Shown here piece after piece: positions 7,319-8,745 of a DNA stretch of 8,745 nucleotides (positions within the stretch are counted from its first letter, which is position 1; every line of letters starts with the position of its first letter). The DNA is taken from NCBI GenBank assembly GCA_023457615.1, contig JAEWKY010000205.1:1-8745 (forward strand). The letters run 5' to 3'. The notes under the pieces are model-generated. The model saw nothing but the letters and a program-made list of their open reading frames with translations, did no database searches and was not told where the DNA came from. The position numbers and the translations under genes are program-made. The DNA is from Actinomycetes bacterium (lineage in GTDB: Bacteria; Actinomycetota; Actinomycetes; Actinomycetales; Microbacteriaceae).

Positions 7319-7468
7319 TCACTCGCCCTCGTCGCCGGGACCGCCCGCGCGGAAGTACCGCACCGCCTGCCAGACGAGCACGACGAGCACCGCGGCGGCG
7401 CCGACGACGAGCACCACGCCGATCCACGAGGGGGTACCGGGCGGCACGGGAACGGGCATCGCGATCAT
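7319..7468 (-). CDS. Small single-span membrane protein, 49 residues
   Basis: A short minus-strand reading frame starts at ATG 7468-7466 and ends at TGA 7321-7319. The product has a short Pro-rich N-terminus (MPVPVPPGTPSW), one hydrophobic helix of about 19 residues (16-34, rich in Val, Ala and Leu) and a short C-terminal tail with Arg-Tyr-Phe-Arg followed by Gly, Asp and Glu. This is the layout of many small actinobacterial membrane proteins of unknown role. The gene fills the gap between two convergent/divergent neighbours almost exactly: its stop is 7 bp from the stop of the lipoprotein gene and its start is 30 bp from the start of the divergent peroxidase-related gene. TAGGCT lies six bases before the ATG, suggesting a leaderless transcript. 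No family recognised. Confidence 0.6.
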   Translation of the reverse strand: MIAMPVPVPPGTPSWIGVVLVVGAAAVLVVLVWQAVRYFRAGGPGDEGE

Positions 7469-7474
7469 GCGGGC

Positions 7475-7480
7475 AGCCTA
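7475..7480 (-). promoter_or_regulatory. Candidate leaderless -10 box for the small membrane protein gene
   Basis: TAGGCT on the minus strand (7480-7475) fits TAnnnT and is followed by exactly six bases before the ATG at 7468. That would make the first base of the start codon the first transcribed base. No good Shine-Dalgarno sequence is present, consistent with leaderless initiation. The hexamer is identical to the candidate gcv -10 box. Confidence 0.4.
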
Positions 7481-7486
7481 GGGGCG

Positions 7487-7492
7487 TATCGT
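7487..7492 (+). promoter_or_regulatory. Candidate leaderless -10 box for the peroxidase-related gene
   Basis: TATCGT at 7487-7492 fits TAnnnT and is followed by six bases and then the ATG at 7499, so transcription would begin at the start codon. No ribosome site precedes this ATG. It faces the mirror-image box at 7475-7480, only six bases away. Confidence 0.45.
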
Positions 7493-7498
7493 CCCGGC

Positions 7499-8095
7499 AT
7501 GACCATCATCTCCACCCCCGACGAGTCCGCGGTCACCGGCCTCGCGGCCGAACTGTACGCGCACGACCTCGCCACGCTCGGCTACGTGCCCTCGCACACC
7601 CGCGTGACGGCCCTCAACCCCGAGGCGGTGCGCGCGTTCGAGGCGCTCATCAAGACGCTCGTCCCCGGGCTCGGGATGCGGCGCTACGAGCTCGTGACCC
7701 TCGCCGCAGCCGGGGCCCTGGGATCGACCGCGTGCCGCGCCCACCACGGGCTCAAGTCCCTCAAGTACCTCGAGGCCGACGAGATCGAGCGCGTCGCCCG
7801 CGACTTCCGCGACGCGGGCCTCCCCGCCGCGGAGGTCGCCATGATGGAGTTCGCCGAGAAGCTGAGCCTCGACTCCGCGACGATGACCGAGCGCGACGCC
7901 GCGGTGCTGCGGGAGCACGGCTTCACCGACCGCGAGATCGTCGACATCGCCTTCGCCGCGGGGGCGCGCAACTTCTACAGCCGGTCGCTCCACGCCCTCG
8001 GCGTCGAGCCCGACATCCCGCCGTCGCTGCCGGCGGAGCTCGTCGACGCGCTGCTGGGCGGCATGCGTCAGCCGGAGACCGGCCCCGTTCAGTAG
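7499..8095 (+). CDS. Peroxidase-related protein of the AhpD/carboxymuconolactone decarboxylase fold
   Basis: The protein has 198 residues and is mainly helical and soluble, with no signal peptide. The conserved core is YELVTLAAAGALGSTACRAHHGLKSL (residues 63-88), with Glu64, Cys79, His82 and His83. In AhpD itself the motif is CxxC plus His. Here only one cysteine is present, followed by CxxxH, the pattern of the 'uncharacterised peroxidase-related' branch of the CMD superfamily, which also has this length. A thiol-based peroxide-handling or redox role is therefore possible, but the two-cysteine AhpD disulfide mechanism is not available. The second half (ERDAAVLREHGFTDREIVDIAFAAGARNFYSR) is the usual second helical hairpin of the family. 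The gene appears leaderless, is divergent from the small membrane protein and overlaps the convergent SDR gene by 7 bp, so it is probably a single-gene unit. Confidence 0.85.
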   Translation: MTIISTPDESAVTGLAAELYAHDLATLGYVPSHTRVTALNPEAVRAFEALIKTLVPGLGMRRYELVTLAAAGALGSTACRAHHGLKSLKYLEADEIERVARDFRDAGLPAAEVAMMEFAEKLSLDSATMTERDAAVLREHGFTDREIVDIAFAAGARNFYSRSLHALGVEPDIPPSLPAELVDALLGGMRQPETGPVQ

Positions 8096-8745
8096 GTGAC
8101 GACGCCCGGGGTGCCGCCTCCGGCATCCACGGCGCCCCCGGTGATCGCGACGCTGCGCGGCGACGCGAGGAACACGAGCACGTCGGCGAGCTCCTCGGGG
8201 GTGACGATGCGGCCGATGATGTTGCCGGCCATCGCGCGCTCCGCGTCCTCGCGCGTCGCGCCTCCCGCGATCCTCTGCTCGACCAGCGCGGCGACGTTCT
8301 CGGTGCGGGTGAGCCCGGGATGCACGACCGTGACGTTGACGCCCTGAGGCCCGAGCTCGTCGGCGAGGTTCTTGGTGATCGCCGCGACGCTGATGTTGCG
8401 CACCGTCTGCGCGACGGAGCCGGACCGGCGCGCGCCGAGCCCGCTCACGTTGAGGATGCGACCCCAGCCCGCGGCGATCATGTGCGGGGCCACGGCCCGG
8501 GCCGAGCGCAGGTAGCCGAGCACCTTCTCCTCGAACTCCTCGCGCAGCGCGTCGTCGGAGGTCTGCGACGCGATCGTGTTCTTCGCCGCCGTCCACGGCG
8601 CCGCGGCGGTGTTGATCAGGATGTCGACGCCCCCCATGATCGCGACCGCCTCGGCGACCCCCGCCTGCACCGACGCGTCGTCGCGGGAGTCGATCGCGAC
8701 GCCGTGCACCGCGCCCCCGGTCTCGGCGGCGAGGGCGGCCGCGAC
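8089..8745 (-). CDS. Short-chain dehydrogenase/reductase-like protein, 5' end missing, catalytic residues altered
   Basis: An open frame of 218 codons plus stop runs to the right edge, so the N-terminus with the TGxxxGxG nucleotide-binding loop lies outside the window. An in-frame GTG at 8709 is not a credible start, because typical SDR sequence (AAALAAETGGAVHGVAIDSRD) continues upstream of it. Visible SDR landmarks are GGVDILINTAAAP (NNAG-like), PHMIAAGWGRILNVSG, ITKNLADELGPQGVNVTVVHPGLTRTE and the C-terminal TGGAVDAGGG. The usual YxxxK is replaced by QTVRN (Gln at 8409-8407, Asn at 8397-8395). The usual Asn of the central helix aligns with Lys in EEKVLGYLRSA. It may be a catalytically divergent or non-enzymatic SDR, or use another acid/base. 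The stop overlaps the stop of the convergent upstream gene. Substrate unknown. Confidence 0.85.
   Translation of the reverse strand, partial: VAAALAAETGGAVHGVAIDSRDDASVQAGVAEAVAIMGGVDILINTAAAPWTAAKNTIASQTSDDALREEFEEKVLGYLRSARAVAPHMIAAGWGRILNVSGLGARRSGSVAQTVRNISVAAITKNLADELGPQGVNVTVVHPGLTRTENVAALVEQRIAGGATREDAERAMAGNIIGRIVTPEELADVLVFLASPRSVAITGGAVDAGGGTPGVVTY

Noticed and set aside
7310..7320. GACC-GCC-GGTC inverted repeat between the lipoprotein stop and the small gene stop as a bidirectional terminator
   Set aside because: It has only four base pairs and a 3-nt loop with no T-run, which is too weak to call.
8089..8709. GTG at 8709 as the true start of the SDR gene, giving a complete 206-residue protein
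   Set aside because: SDR-like sequence continues in frame upstream to the window edge, and a protein starting here would lack the nucleotide-binding fold.

Overview
The window reads as chromosomal DNA of a high-GC Gram-positive bacterium (Actinomycetota). By eye it is well above 65% G+C, with strong G/C bias at third codon positions, GTG starts, TAnnnT-type -10 boxes, a lipobox lipoprotein and a gcvTHP operon behind a tandem glycine riboswitch. Microbacteriaceae is a reasonable guess, but nothing here proves the family.

Layout. (1) Positions 1-2180, minus strand: the glycine cleavage operon gcvT-gcvH-gcvP, with both junctions joined by 4-bp ATGA stop/start overlaps. GcvP runs off the left edge, so only its first 172 residues are present. 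Upstream of gcvT lies a two-aptamer glycine riboswitch (about 1958-2143), followed by a hairpin that frames the gcvT ribosome binding site. (2) Positions 2180-2260: a short divergent promoter region. (3) Positions 2260-5619, plus strand: a 1119-residue membrane protein with about 13 predicted transmembrane helices fused to a C-terminal patatin-like lipase domain that carries all three signature motifs. (4) Positions 5683-7311, plus strand: a lipoprotein with a PQQ-type beta-propeller, 63 bp downstream and separated by a strong GC hairpin. (5) Positions 7319-7468, minus strand: a 49-residue single-span membrane protein. (6) Positions 7499-8095, plus strand: a peroxidase-related protein of the AhpD/carboxymuconolactone decarboxylase fold. 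It is divergent from (5), and both genes look leaderless. (7) Positions 8089-8745, minus strand: the C-terminal two thirds or more of an atypical short-chain dehydrogenase/reductase, cut by the right edge and overlapping (6) tail to tail.

How the genes relate. The gcv genes encode the T, H and P proteins of glycine cleavage, which yields CO2, ammonia, methylene-tetrahydrofolate and NADH; L protein is not in the window. The riboswitch would switch the operon on with glycine. The patatin protein and the lipoprotein are the least ordinary part. Topology reasoning puts the lipase domain outside the membrane, the same compartment as the lipoprotein, and both exported parts carry an even number of cysteines. 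This could be a surface lipid-hydrolase module, but no partner function is shown by the sequence. The remaining genes look like independent single genes.
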